Source of the DNA: Bimastos eiseni
Taxonomy: Eukaryota > Annelida > Clitellata > Crassiclitellata > Lumbricidae
NCBI GenBank assembly: GCA_959347315.1
Contig: OY365810.1
Location: forward strand, 4,199,467-4,263,466
DNA: 64,000 nucleotides
Direction: 5' to 3'
Shown here: in pieces, positions 10,438-20,569 of the stretch
How the letters are laid out: the number at the start of each line of letters is the position of its first letter
Position numbering within the stretch: the first letter of the stretch is position 1
Program-made: the position numbers and the translations under genes
The notes under the pieces: model-generated
Told to the model about the DNA's origin: nothing
The model's input: only the letters and a program-made list of their open reading frames with translations
Databases searched by the model: none

Positions 10438-11031
10438 ATGAGTCGATACATAAATGTCAAAGTTAATTATTCAGAAGGACAAAAAGACAAAATCAAACAA
10501 ACTGCTACAAGCAGGAACCGGTGTTAGCATAGGATTAAAGCACAACGATTTAAATGGAAACCACGTGTTAGCTCTTACCCAAGCACAACTCAACAAGTTA
10601 GCGAAGGTGTATCAGTGTGGAAAAGACGCGACTATCAAAACGAGTAAAACGCAATTAATGCATATCGCCATAGTCGAAGGTGGATTTATCGGCGCTATAT
10701 TACCGTTTCTAGCAACTGCGGGTTAATTTCTGCTATCGAGTGTGTTACCGAATGCATTAACAGGAATAGGTGCGGCAGCTGGTTCAAAGTCATAGATGAA
10801 GTTACCGGAACGGATGGCGCGATATATGTCAAGAGCCGTGGTAAAAACTACAAGATAGTGCAACAAGGGCAGGGTCTATACTTGAAGCCATACCAAGGTT
10901 CTGGACTTGATGATGTAGAAGAAGGTCTGTATCTGAAAACAGGTTCTGGATTCGCAAATGGTGAAGGACTTATCCTTGGACCAGATTCATCGTTTAAAAA
11001 CATTCCACTTCTCGGATTGTTATTTTTTTAA
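10438..11031 (+). pseudogene. Polinton-type virion-core-like protein with hydrophobic centre, broken
   Basis: The start at 10438 follows ATATAAA directly. After about 20 codons a one-base shift moves the reading into the frame from 10454 (TGVSIGLKHNDL, LALTQAQLNKL, KTSKTQL, then the hydrophobic GGFIGAILPFLATAG). A further shift at about 10725 leads through a glycine-rich region with repeated GLYLK and GSG units to LGPDSSFKNIPLLG and a stop at 11029-11031. The order (charged N-terminus, 'TQ.QLNKL', hydrophobic segment, Gly-rich repeats, SFKNIPLLG C-terminus) is shared by a family found in Polinton-like elements. A small membrane-active or core protein is plausible by analogy with adenovirus core proteins; this is inference. 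Confidence 0.55.
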
Positions 11032-11050
11032 AAATAAAATATTATATAAA

Positions 11051-11164
11051 ATGTTTCATTATCCGATTCATAAAATGGGGTGGACGAAACCCAAAATTGA
11101 AAAACCGAGATCCGTCTCGTGGAAGATGAATAAAGCTGCGTGGAATGCAAAGTATAGGCCGTAA
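11051..11164 (+). CDS. Small basic protein with viral-type start motif
   Basis: A 37-residue open frame starting at an ATG directly preceded by ATTATATAAA, the motif shared with other genes of the element. It begins MFHYPIHKMGWTKPK, ends WNAKYRP, is rich in Lys, Trp and Pro, and has no stop or shift. No family is recognised. A short basic DNA-binding or core peptide would fit its place between virion-type genes, but that is inference. Confidence 0.4.
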   Translation: MFHYPIHKMGWTKPKIEKPRSVSWKMNKAAWNAKYRP

Positions 11165-11184
11165 AGACAAATGGGTGGTTTAAG

Positions 11185-11421
11185 ATGGGAGTTTTTTGCC
11201 AAGAAGCGGTAACTATTCATCCTCATGAGATGGATGTTTTACGGTTAGGCTTAGGTGTCCGAATTACAAGAGGATCGTGTAAAGTTTCGCTCCATCTGGA
11301 GTTTATAGAAGCGGGGTGCCGCCTGCTATGCGATACCGTAACAGGATTCACGGAAGAAATTTCACTCGATATTAAGAATTTTATAGATCTTGAAACTGTC
11401 ACCATAAACGAAGGAGATTAG
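11185..11421 (+). CDS. dUTPase-like beta protein (tentative)
   Basis: A 78-codon intact frame. The pattern I.P.E...L.LGLGVRI..G, then V.L...FIEAGC, then EISLDIKNF and a final TINEGD, follows the order of strands and loops in trimeric dUTPases and dCTP deaminase-like folds (GLxVxIPxG, vxxGxID, GEIxVxlxN, ixxGDRIAQ). The catalytic Asp loop and the C-terminal P-loop-like motif are absent, so activity is unlikely from what is here. It could be a decayed enzyme or a structural relative. It lies between the small basic gene and the membrane protein gene on the same strand. Confidence 0.35.
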   Translation: MGVFCQEAVTIHPHEMDVLRLGLGVRITRGSCKVSLHLEFIEAGCRLLCDTVTGFTEEISLDIKNFIDLETVTINEGD

Positions 11422-11428
11422 TTATGTT

Positions 11429-12393
11429 ATGTTGTTTACCTCGTCAACGAATAAACTTGAATTCCATTTAAATAATATTCTTCGATATTATATAGTGGAA
11501 TTGAATAAAGCCGACCCTAATCGCCTTCAGAAAATATCTGAAATTCAGCAGGAAACATTACGTGAACGGGAAAAGAGAGAAATAATTTGTGAAAAATATC
11601 AGAAAAGTGTTAAAGTAGTCGATGCGTTGGGAGGTTTGTTTGCCCTTACATCTTTTGGACTCGGTGCATTAGGCGTAACTTTTCTAAGTACCGTCGTAGC
11701 CTCACCAGCTGCAACAATCGTGGTGTCTCTATCCGCTGGAGCTGGAGCTTTGTGTCTGTTAGGAAAACAAATCCGCCGAATATTATCGCTGCGGCAAGAA
11801 AAAACATGCAAAAACGAAGACCATAGCTGAAGAAATAACTCAATTCGATCAGCGACCTTGTTTCGACAGCTTTGGATGATAATAATATCTCAGACTTGGA
11901 ATATTCTGTTATTCTAAGTGAATTCGAGAAATTTAATGAGATGAAGGAAGATGTTAGAAGTAAAGCAATGTCCATCAGACGGTCAGAAGTTGAGCGTAGT
12001 ATATTAAAGAAAAATATTTTCTATTATAAAAACATGAAGCTGCCTGAACTTAAATCACTAATGAAAGAACACAGGCTAACAGGCTTGTCAGTTATGAAAA
12101 CATCCGAAATTATAAGTGTACTGGTTGAGAATGGAATAATTCCGGAGATGAAGAAACCAGAGAAGGAACAAAAGGAGATCGACTCAAGATACTTGTATCT
12201 CAGAGAAATAAGAAAGAATCCGATAGCTGTTGATATCTTTGACTTGGAAACGGGTGACCTTGTATAGTATCCGTCATTGTTCAAAGCGGCAAGAGCGCAT
12301 AAGACACACGGTAAAATATTTAAAAAAATTTTATGGAAGAGTGCGGAGAGAAAAAAATGTGATAAAGATCCGATCGTAAGGCACGATTTTTAA
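11429..12393 (+). pseudogene. Two-helix membrane protein with SAP-like C-terminal part, broken
   Basis: The N-terminal ~80 residues are charged and helical (ISEIQQETLREREKREII). Two adjacent hydrophobic helices follow (about 11620-11760: VVDALGGLFALTSFGLGALG, then ATIVVSLSAGAGALCLLG). A shift near 11830-11870 leads into the second frame, with a helix containing NNISDLEYSVILSEFEKF. A SAP-like segment comes next (KLPELKSLMKEHRLTG...SEIISVLVENG, about 12033-12135), then DIFDLETGDLV. A TAG at 12265-12267 interrupts a YPSLFKAARA block that resembles NUMOD1-type modules, and the frame ends at 12393. I recognise the two-helix/ISDxEF block from other Polinton-like elements; function unknown. Confidence 0.5.
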
Positions 12394-12426
12394 TGATATA
12401 GTCATTTAAAATTACTAACATTAATC

Positions 12427-13112
12427 CTATTTCTTAAGGATGAGATTCTTTGCAAAATAAACGCCTTTCCCGCTTTCGTATTTCAGTTCTTTCTGCTAAT
12501 ACAACATTAAAATCCTCTACTCTTAATTGTATGGACGGCTTATTTACGATAAATATACTACATGTATACTGCAATCTAGCACGACACTGCACGGAGTAGA
12601 TATTAGTGATAGAGGGTCGATTGGATAATCACCTAAATCATAAAATCCGGTTGTTATATCCGTTGATCCATACGCAGTTAACAATTTCGGAAACATCTTT
12701 AACGCTTCGTCTTCCTGTTTTTTATAAAAATAGACATTTGTTCAACCTGCGAATCTTCATATTTCTTATCCGAGGCCGCTTTTGTATCAGGATCGTGCAG
12801 AAGATTTTTAATGCGTTCTAAAATACTTTGAAACATACGGATAGTCCCTAATTTTTCCTCAGTCGGTTCCAAATACCTATCATACATCATTACCGGTATA
12901 CTATAACCTACAATGAAGCCATCAGTCTCGCCAAAACCATGATCTGGTGATATTCCCCCGCTTTTTAAAGCTGGAGTTGCGATCTGAAAATCACCTTCGT
13001 CACCGTTCGGGTATTCATATTTTATCTTAAAACGTTGACCAAATTTGCTCGTTTTATTCACGAATTTAAATATAATTTTATCAGGATGACACGTTTCATG
13101 TGTGGCAATCAT
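12427..13112 (-). pseudogene. DUF5871-like viral protein (possible ssDNA-binding), broken
   Basis: The open N-terminal part (13112 to about 12699) contains KFGQRFKIKYEYPNGDEG, then IATPALKSGGISP and GYSIPVMMYDR. After a shift near 12720 the second part has LGDYPIDPLSL and further stops before a terminal YESGKGVYFAKN. The pairing of a 'TPALKS-GIS' block with a 'DPLSL' block recalls DUF5871 proteins of large DNA viruses, for which a nucleic-acid-binding role has been suggested. Naming is tentative. The start is preceded on the minus strand by CTATATAAAA. It is divergent from the 13207 gene across about 94 bp. Confidence 0.45.
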
Positions 13113-13206
13113 TTTTTTCGTTTTTATATAGAAAAAGTTTTCTTTAACTTGAAATATAAAAAAAATTTCAGTATTTTTTTATAAAGTTTTGTTCATGATA
13201 TTTAAA
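13113..13206. promoter_or_regulatory. A/T-rich divergent promoter region
   Basis: 94 bp, nearly all A/T, lie between minus-strand 12427-13112 and the plus-strand frame at 13207. TATATAAAA faces the minus gene and GATATTTAAAATGG faces the plus gene, the latter nearly identical to the ATPase start motif at 9172-9185. Confidence 0.45.
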
Positions 13207-13440
13207 ATGGGTACTCGCAAATTTATAGATTTCACGACAATGGAATAAGACGTAGTTTACACGGTTAAAACAAAGCAATATCTGTACGGTATAGTAGGCT
13301 ATTTCTACCAGATTACGGTAGAGCGCCGGATGAGACGGAATATTATACGAGCGTATTCGAGGGGCCATTGCTCGACAAGTTGCAAACGAATAAAGAGAAC
13401 AAGACATTTACTTTACAAGAACGAAGATAGAAACGGAACC
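13207..13440 (+). pseudogene. Short unrecognised gene of the virus-like element, broken
   Basis: Starts at ATG 13207 after ATATTTAAA with MGTRKFIDFTTME, then a TAA at about 13246. The next part (TKQYLYGIVGYFY) is in the same frame, and after a shift near 13305 the frame PDYGRAPDETEYYTSVFEG...NKTFTLQER ends at about 13433. The start motif and the reading-frame quality suggest a real former gene of 75-90 codons, perhaps the stub of a longer one. I do not recognise it. About 13440-13542 has no clear gene. Confidence 0.35.
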
Positions 13441-13542
13441 GGAATACATCTCGTCGTATATCGTGGTATCCGGAGATAGCGAAGTTGTTGAACTCGTGGT
13501 TTAAATTTTCGATGATGTTTCTCATTGAAAATCGTGGCGAAT

Positions 13543-14722
13543 TTAATCATCGTACACGAATAACTGCTTCACGCTTAATCCATGCTTCCCCGGTTCAGTA
13601 CTGCTGCGATGAAACTCATAAGTCTGATATTTTCCAACAGAATCGATTAAATATTGGCAAGTATTTCCTAAAAGAGTGAGATAAGGCGACACGTAAATAA
13701 TAACCTCTTGTCCTTCATGATTGTACGCTGTTATGGTCCATTGGAATATCCTTTCGGTGTTTCTGTTCCTCCCCTTAAGCCGATCTTCCAGATTCTCACT
13801 GCGGCTAGACACTTGATGGATAACCACGATTCAACACTATCGCCAGCCTCAGACACCCATTCTCCTTCCTCTTTGAACGCATGAAAGGCTTTGTTATTTT
13901 GAAATGTTGAACTGGCGTTCGCTTGAAAACCATAATTACTAATGTTCGAAGTTAATCTAGGAACGTAACTGACATGACATTTTCTCCCGAGTGTGATATC
14001 AGTAAGAGTAGGAATTCACTGTAACATTCCAATACCCGTCCATTGCGCTCCAGCGCTCGTGGATATAATATGAAATCGCCAGTAAACGTAATTAGACGAT
14101 GCTGGAAATGTAAATTTGTTCAAAATTCCTGCATCGAGGACATCCGTTTTAGGACTTAGGATATCTGTAAATACTATTCCGTCGTTACTCGCTTGAACTT
14201 TCCATCTAGTAATACATTCGTTTAATGGTGTGCTAGCAATGATGTAGAAACCCAACATAGACAACGGAACGGGATATTTAATCTGTAACCAAACATCAGT
14301 TACTGTATCAGTTATCGAATATTCGGGAGAATGACAAGCATTTTGAAACGCTTTCCACGGTTCAAAGTTATACCCAGCCGCTATGCGATATTCGTTAGTA
14401 CTAGCTTCGTAAGTAAAACCGTTTATTTGTCATTGCATTCGAAGTCATGGATGGAGCTATTAGTCACGTATAGTCCTGAATAATCTCTGGTCGTCATCAT
14501 TTGGCTGACCTGAGTTTCGACTTGACCAAAGCTCACAGCCCCGTTTGCTATGACCCGTGGATGAATGTTAGTTGGTAGACCTTTTATCGAGTGACCATTC
14601 ATATTTAAATCACCCTCCATCGTTCCATCTCTTTTTAGAAATGTATTACTCACTTGAGATAGAGTAACACCTCCAGAAACTATTCTTTGAGTATCAGTTC
14701 GTCCAAATTTATCAGCAGGCAT
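13543..14722 (-). pseudogene. Fibre-like protein with two discoidin-like modules, broken
   Basis: Starts at ATG 14722 after TATATAAA. The N-terminal segment (MPADKFGRTDTQRIV...GGVTLSQV) is followed by DGTMEGDLNMNGHSIKGLP, a repeat typical of phage and viral fibre shafts. After a shift near 14425 comes an F5/8 type C (discoidin)-like module of about 130 residues (AAGYNFEPWKAF, WLQI, WKVQASNDGIVFT, Y.YWRFHI). A second, diverged module follows (about 14000-13543: AFHAFK, WTITAYNHEGQE, KYQTYEFH, stop after FVYDD). At least two shifts and a stop break it. Discoidin modules usually bind glycans or lipids, so a role as host-attachment fibre is inferred. It lies just downstream of the protease stub on the same strand. 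Confidence 0.65.
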
Positions 14723-14742
14723 TTTATATACAAAAGTATTAT

Positions 14743-15007
14743 TTAATACAATTCGTTCACGACTTCTTGAAATTTACAACCATCGTTGATCGTCTTCTTC
14801 AATATATATATAGACATAAATGACCGCCGTCTGGTTGTATTTGTTCGCTGTTGTAGAACAACGGTCTTCGTAGATAGTTTATCAATTCAGTAGGAGGTAG
14901 TCCGTAGCTGTCGAAATAAATTTTATCAATGGCGCGATTAGATTCACGTTCGACAAAGCAATATTAGGTAGCGTTATGCCTTCGACATCGATTTGTTTAA
15001 TGTTCAT
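14743..15007 (-). pseudogene. Adenain-type cysteine protease, internally deleted
   Basis: The ATG at 15007 follows ATATAAA and overlaps the PolB stop (ATGA). The first ~20 codons include LPNIALSN, a known N-terminal block of Polinton proteases. The frame then jumps, after about 15-20 codons, to YFDSYGLPPTELINYL (the strand with the conserved Asp), EQIQPDGG and HLCLYILKK-type sequence, and ends at 14743. The segment that should carry the catalytic His (GTHWV-like) is missing, and the first Cys of the usual CGHLC motif is replaced by Gly, so the protein could not be a protease. A further one-base shift lies after CLYI. In adenoviruses and Polintons this enzyme matures capsid proteins. Confidence 0.6.
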
Positions 15008-18000
15008 TTTATATTTAGGGAATAATGTCCATATGCTAAAGTATGAATTCCGTCTTTTAAAATTACTCGTTTGCCATCATCTGCTGAGAGAGCTACCTTG
15101 TTCAATTCTTCGGTGTAGACATTGTGAAGATGCGATCGAATGACATTCATCTTTCTCGAGTGTTCTGTCTTAGTGATCTTCGTGAGTGATAGATTTCTCA
15201 ACGGCATTCTTCTTCACTCCTTTACATTTCTTGTGGTCCACTCCAACCATCTTGTACGAATACAGCTTCGATCTTCAACCTACAAAGTCTTCGATATGTT
15301 TACCAGCTGCTTCATCTTTAAACATACCAATGACCTTTTTATTGATGCCTGTTTCTATACCAGAGGGATGGTCTTTAGGATAGTCGCTAGTGTCGAACCT
15401 ACTTCTAATGTCAGGAGGTATATCAGCGTAGAAGCCATCTGTTTTAAGTTCATAGGCTAAGGAATCCGTATCTGTAAAAAGTAACTTTGCTCTATCTTCA
15501 AACTTTTTCTTGATGTAATTATAATGAAAATCGTACATTATAGTTTTACTTAAGTCTAAAATACACATGCCAAGATATATTGGCTTATCGTAATATAGCC
15601 TCGTCCGTTTCATGTGAATGGCAATTAGGTTTTCGTCAAAAATAGTTCGAGTGTCGTAACTCGTTCTCGCTGCTAGCTTAATGGCTTCCTTCTCACTGTA
15701 AACCAGTTTTATGTCTACACGGGCCTCTATATTTTCACACGTCTTACCAAACAAGCTATTGTTCATTAGTTTGAAAAAGTCTTTCTCGAAATCGTTGGTG
15801 GCTCTGGTTCTCAGGTTAGTATTTAGATCGATATACTTTTTACACCAAGCACTTTCTTCAAATTTAATTTCACGATGAATTTTGGTTTTCTTCAAACCTA
15901 AGCTTTCGTACTGCTTCAAATTTTTGTAATGGACTATGTACTTTACTTTATCGTTCAAGTTTGGAATAAGTTTTGGCTCAACCGATCTTTCAACTTTAAC
16001 ACTCTTTGGAGCAAGAGGATAGTCATTATGCAGATCGTGCAAGTTCCTCGGATATTCTAAGTCGACTTCTAATATACACGGTGTTCCTATCCAATCATTT
16101 AGCTCATCGTTGTTCATCCAATGGAACCCAAGAATTTGTAGATTTTTACACATACTGCATCTATACACATTGTTTGCGTCTAAATAAGTTATAAATGTTG
16201 AAGGCTTGCCATCGTTAAATGCTTTTCCTATATACTTATTTTTTGCCTGTCCATAACGATGTGAAATGGTGCTAACACCACCTCTTATCCCATGCTTAAC
16301 CATTAGCATCATATCGTAATCACTCAACAACTCCAATTCTACTCCAGTCAACTTCAATGCGGCGTCCCAAGCAAGACCTGGAGATGTAAAGCAGCAAGCG
16401 GGATCTAGACCATAGTTCACACTGCATACACATCTATAATTCTCAAATATATCAACAAGCAGGAGAACATCAGACACATTATATAAATCGTGGTATTCTC
16501 TCAACGTCTTGAATCCGAATTCATTCCATATCGCCTGTGCATGGTTGTAGTCATCGTCACTAATACCTGAGTCGTTAAGCCTAGAATAGATCGCTGATTT
16601 CGGTGGTAGTTCTGTTTCGTTCAGTCGCTCGATGGAGTCAACATAATCATAAGGATATAATTCTTTTCTAAGCAAGAGATCGAGCTGATTACCAGAATAG
16701 TGTTTGCTTATATTCTTACACTGATCTTTGCTCAGGTTCTTCGATAAAGCATCGAGGCTCGATGCCATGAATCTAAAACTATCGATAAAACGTAATTCTC
16801 GTTTGACTAATATTTCCTTATTTTTTTCATTCGTAAATTTATCGACCACGATCTCTGCTAAATGAGATATACTTTTCTTCGTTGCAAGGATTGCAAGGAA
16901 TGCAGTTAATCTTTTCGTTATCATCACTTCGTAATTTCTTTACGAATAAATGACTGTCGTAACCGGATAGATTATGGAACAATACCAGGGAAAACTTGGG
17001 GACTTTATATTTTAGATTGCAAATTTCATGAGCGGCGCTTCTAACTTTACCGGAAAGGTGACAGTGGTCTCTAACTCGATCATCACGCAGTTCGCCTTCG
17101 CATATATGCAAGCAGTAGCCGAGTCGTATAACGATTGCTCTTTCTTTTCGTATATCATTTCTTAGGAAATTTAAATCGATTATAAATATCTTTTATGTTA
17201 TCTATAGAGTGTCTGTGAATATCTGAGCTACATCATCATTTTCGCTCTCCGCTGTGAAAGTCATGGGATCTTGCGAATATAGATCATCATCAAAACATTT
17301 TATATAATAGCAGAAGGAACTTGGGACGTGTTTTTGATATCTGTTGGTGTAAGACATGCTGGGATCTGGTTGACAAGTGTCTATAGGTTTTATGAAAGAT
17401 TCAAAATCGGCGTACGCGACAAAGGGCACTCTAATTTTTCTATGATAATTTTTAAAACTCAACTTAGTTCCTGGTTTTGGAAGTACTATCTTTTGAGCGT
17501 CGTGTTGGGAACAGTACTCGGTGTGCTTATTTAACGACTCTATTCTACTGAATCCTATTAAACATCGTTTGCAATAATATATCGAAGTGTATGAGTTTTG
17601 TTTATGTTTAAATTTTTTATCCAATAATAATGCTCCTTTGTTCTTCAGAAATGAGTAATAGGTCTACACTGATATCGCTCTCGTGCTTCGATAAATATAG
17701 TGGGAATAGGTAAATATCTTTCTCATAACCAAAAACATTAATACTAATATTATTATTTCTCTCAAACTTACTTTTCACGTTATCATCCGCAGCGAGTGGG
17801 AATTGGATGCTAGACCAAATAAGCTTCTCAGACTGTATTTTTAATTTTTTCGTGATTCTTTCTGAATCTCACTCAACAGGATTTAAGGCTCTCGTTACAC
17901 ACCACTTGAAACATTTTTCGTCTTCGTTCTTCATAATAGCAATAGCCTTTTTACTCGCTAGACATTTCGGCAGTGGTGTGTAAGAACTGCCCTTCAACGG

Positions 18001-18774
18001 TTTATAAATAACCGTGTTGATGTCTAATTTTTGAACCGCTCTTAGTCTCCAGCTACTACCACGCATCTGGAAGGCAGTCATTGATTCTAACATTTTATCT
18101 TTCGCGTTGCTACAAATTTCGCTCGTATCGGCGGAGTCTAAAATCACCTCGGTCTTCGAGACAAACGGAGAAAACTCGGTATCTACTTGCCCGGATTTCA
18201 TGTCAACACGCTCCATTGTGCAGGTGAGGACAAAATTAACCTTTGTCTGTCGATTTCTAGACAGAAGGTCTTCTTGCACTTGTGGTTGAGCTGCTTTGAG
18301 AAAAGATGTGGCGTCAATTCCGTTCGCTCCTTCGATCGTGTATTGTTTCGTTAAGCCCTTGAATGCTTAGGCCCTCTACTCTATTTCACGTGTTTTCATA
18401 AGAATTTTACCGAATATAGAATTAACTTTGGCTTTCAGTGCTACTGTCTTCTCGTTCACCTTTCTCTTTGGTTCTTCAGGTATATATCCTTCAATCCACT
18501 TTGCGAATCGCTGATTTAGTCTTAACGAATATTTTTCTTGCTGTCGTTGCTGGTGTGAGAACGAGTGTTGGGATTCCAATATTGGGAACAGGCGTGTCCA
18601 TCAAACTATCATTGAATGAGATTGGAGCAAAATGTGAGGGGATGAGTGTTTGAGCCCCGTGAGATTCAATTTTACTAATCAAATCTGCCTTACGCAGTCT
18701 CGAATAACCAACCATACCTTTCTGTTTCGCAATTTTTCTTAGTTCAATAACAGTCTTCTTCGTGTATTCCATTT
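15004..18774 (-). pseudogene. polB: Protein-primed family B DNA polymerase (Polinton/adintovirus), broken
   Basis: About 1,250 codons. The N-terminus has a SAP/Rho-N-like helix pair (TVIELRKIAKQKGMVGYSRL, near 18760-18700). A conserved pre-exonuclease region follows (GSSYTPLPKCLA, FKWCVTRALNPVE, about 18000-17870) and a C2H2 finger (YYCKRC...H..YC, near 17560). Exo I is FVAYADFES (about 17420), with RVRDHCHLSG at about 17075 and Exo II in NLSGYDSHL. Exo III-type YHDLYNVSD is near 16490. Pol A is YLDANNVY (about 16180), Pol B FFKLMNNSLFGKT (about 15755) and Pol C FTDTDS (about 15475). The C-terminus ends with [11 protein letters not shown] at 15004. Catalytic residues are kept, but at least five frame changes (near 15280, 16900, 17150, 17640-17880 and 18290-18480) inactivate it. 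The start at 18774 follows ATATAAA. Confidence 0.85.
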
Positions 18775-18799
18775 TATATTGTGTAGGCATTTTTTTAAG

Positions 18800-20280
18800 T
18801 TGTGTAGAAATATTTACAGTGCAACAGTGATTTTTTTGGTTAGTTGAACAATGACTCATCATCAAAACTATTGGAAATTCCCGTGACTTTTAACCCATTG
18901 GAGGATGTTTGACTTAGGTTTTAAGTTTGTGCATGAACTGTGGCTCATTTTCAATTTTGGTTAGTATTAACCTAGTTATAGGTTAATAGTACGTTTTAAT
19001 AACCTATTAGGTGGGTGATTTAACCAATATTATGGCCAAATGCGTCAGATAGCATCAAATATATCTACTAGAATGCCAGCGTGGCGCAATCGATCAATTT
19101 GCTATAAGATTCGGACCTTGTAGGTCTAGTGGTTCAATGGGAAACAAAGGTGATATTGATAAACTATTTATGAAAGAACTTCGATCATTACTGACAAAGA
19201 AACACCAATGCAAATACAAAAATTGATGAATGAATTGAACCTACAGATCGGAATTTCAAACGTGTATGTCGCTCGGTGCATTTAGGCCTACTTAACTTAG
19301 CCAGTTTCTAACTGCAGGGTGAACGACCCTTCAGTCATCTCAAACGCACTAAAAATGCTGTCAGGTCAACCAGGGGTCAAGAAAGCTTAAGCACCCTAAC
19401 ACTTATAATATTATGGAAAGCGTTCAAAGCCTTGAGTTTCAAGATATTATTGATTCTTTCTCAGCATCAAAGTCCCGTAGTCGAGATTTTTAAGATTTAT
19501 ATACAGCACAGAGTGAGTATAATGTAGTGTATGCGCTGAACCACCTTTCAATTAAATTTTAATTAAAAGTTAATTGGGTTAATAATTAGATTATCTATAC
19601 CAATACCAGCTTGAGATACATGTAACACTCGTTATAGTACAGTAATAATTGTTGACTTTGTAAGCTTTGCCTATCGTAAATATGTATCGACTTCATGCAA
19701 AAAAACTGCTATTTTGACGATTAGAATTATACCTACATTGTTTCTTGTTTCTTTGGGCAAGCATCTAAGGAGCCTCCACTTTATTTTTGAAACGGGCTTA
19801 CAAAAAGTCTAATATGGCTCTTCTTACCACATGTGATTCTACCTGCCATACATAATAAGGTGCATAGTGGTCAGTTATCCGGAGTCATCATGCTTTCAGT
19901 GGGGAAGCGGTAGTAACCGTCTTGAAATCAGCGGTAACGGCGTTAATAAAGGCGCAAATACGGTGGAGATGGTATCATGGAACAGCCGTGTGGATGAAAA
20001 TACAAGCGTGTTATTTGCCACGTTAGCGGTTTGTGACGTTGTCCACTTTAGTAAATACATGTAAATAGTTGCTAAATCTGCACGCAGGATATCAAATTGG
20101 GAAACAAAATCATGCCTTTCCATCGGAATGGACATTCCAAAATAACTTTCAAAATTATTCTGTCTGTAAAATGACGTTATCGAAGGGAGCGTTTGTAGAT
20201 ACATTAGTGATATTGTTGATTGAAGGTTTACATTTGTTCATTTATTTGGGTGAGATAAGGTCTTTATTGTTTATACCATT
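18800..20280. other. No recognisable gene
   Basis: This AT-rich stretch lies between the polymerase start and the first TQT exon. No splice-framed exon, terminal repeat matching the left flank of the virus-like element, or known repeat was recognised. It may hold the decayed right terminus of that element. Confidence 0.4.
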
Positions 20281-20282
20281 AG

Positions 20283-20345
20283 GCAAAACAGATAACTGCG
20301 ATGCCACCACACAGACGGACGAAGAATCATTGTCTGGTAGAAAAG
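20283..20345 (+). CDS. TQT-motif exon (phase 1-1), set C
   Basis: The acceptor is ACCATTAG at 20281-82 and the donor GTAAGC at 20346. The exon reads KTDNCDATTQTDEESLSGRK with split glycine codons at both ends, that is phase 1 on each side. The core CDATTQTDE recurs in exons at 51948-52171 and 35590-35768 and, modified, at 21174-21260 and 57056-57129. D-x-T-Q-T is the classical recognition core for the dynein light chain LC8 (DYNLL), so the exon may add an LC8-binding or dimer-linking site. That role is inferred from motif only. The set-C propeller exon at 24758 lies downstream on the same strand. Confidence 0.6.
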
Positions 20346-20569
20346 GTAAGCCATTCTGCAATTGACTAATTATTCCAAATGCTCGTGAACTGCGTCCAAA
20401 TGACCTTTGTGTGTCTTTTTGTTACTGCCATCGGTTTTAATTGAGGCTACTTGTAAACTTACACAAAAACAATCAAGCCGTGAAAACGGGCAACAAACAG
20501 CGCAACCCATTCCATATAAACTCTGATCCATGATGCCAAAACCACAACGACAGACAATGTAATTTACAG

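Larger units (their letters stand above)
7855..18790. mobile_element. Decayed Polinton/Maverick (adintovirus-like) element
   Basis: About 11 kb that contains, in one block, relics of retrovirus-type integrase (minus), zinc-ribbon/PLA2-like protein (minus), packaging ATPase (plus), a run of small plus-strand genes, a DUF5871-like gene (minus), a fibre-like gene (minus), an adenain-type protease stub (minus) and a protein-primed PolB (minus). This set defines Polintons and the related adintoviruses. Gene edges give the limits; I could not find terminal inverted repeats or a 6-bp target duplication by eye, and no double-jelly-roll major capsid gene is recognisable. The many frameshifts and stops show it is an old, inactive genomic copy. 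Confidence 0.85.

Noticed and set aside
18780..19800. Long terminal inverted repeats of the Polinton matching the left flank (7.7-7.9 kb).
   Set aside because: Visual comparison of both flanks on opposite strands gave no convincing match; a computed alignment would be needed.
19867..20204. Open frames on both strands as possible genes.
   Set aside because: No domain pattern, no splice signals and no relation to the neighbouring exon family.
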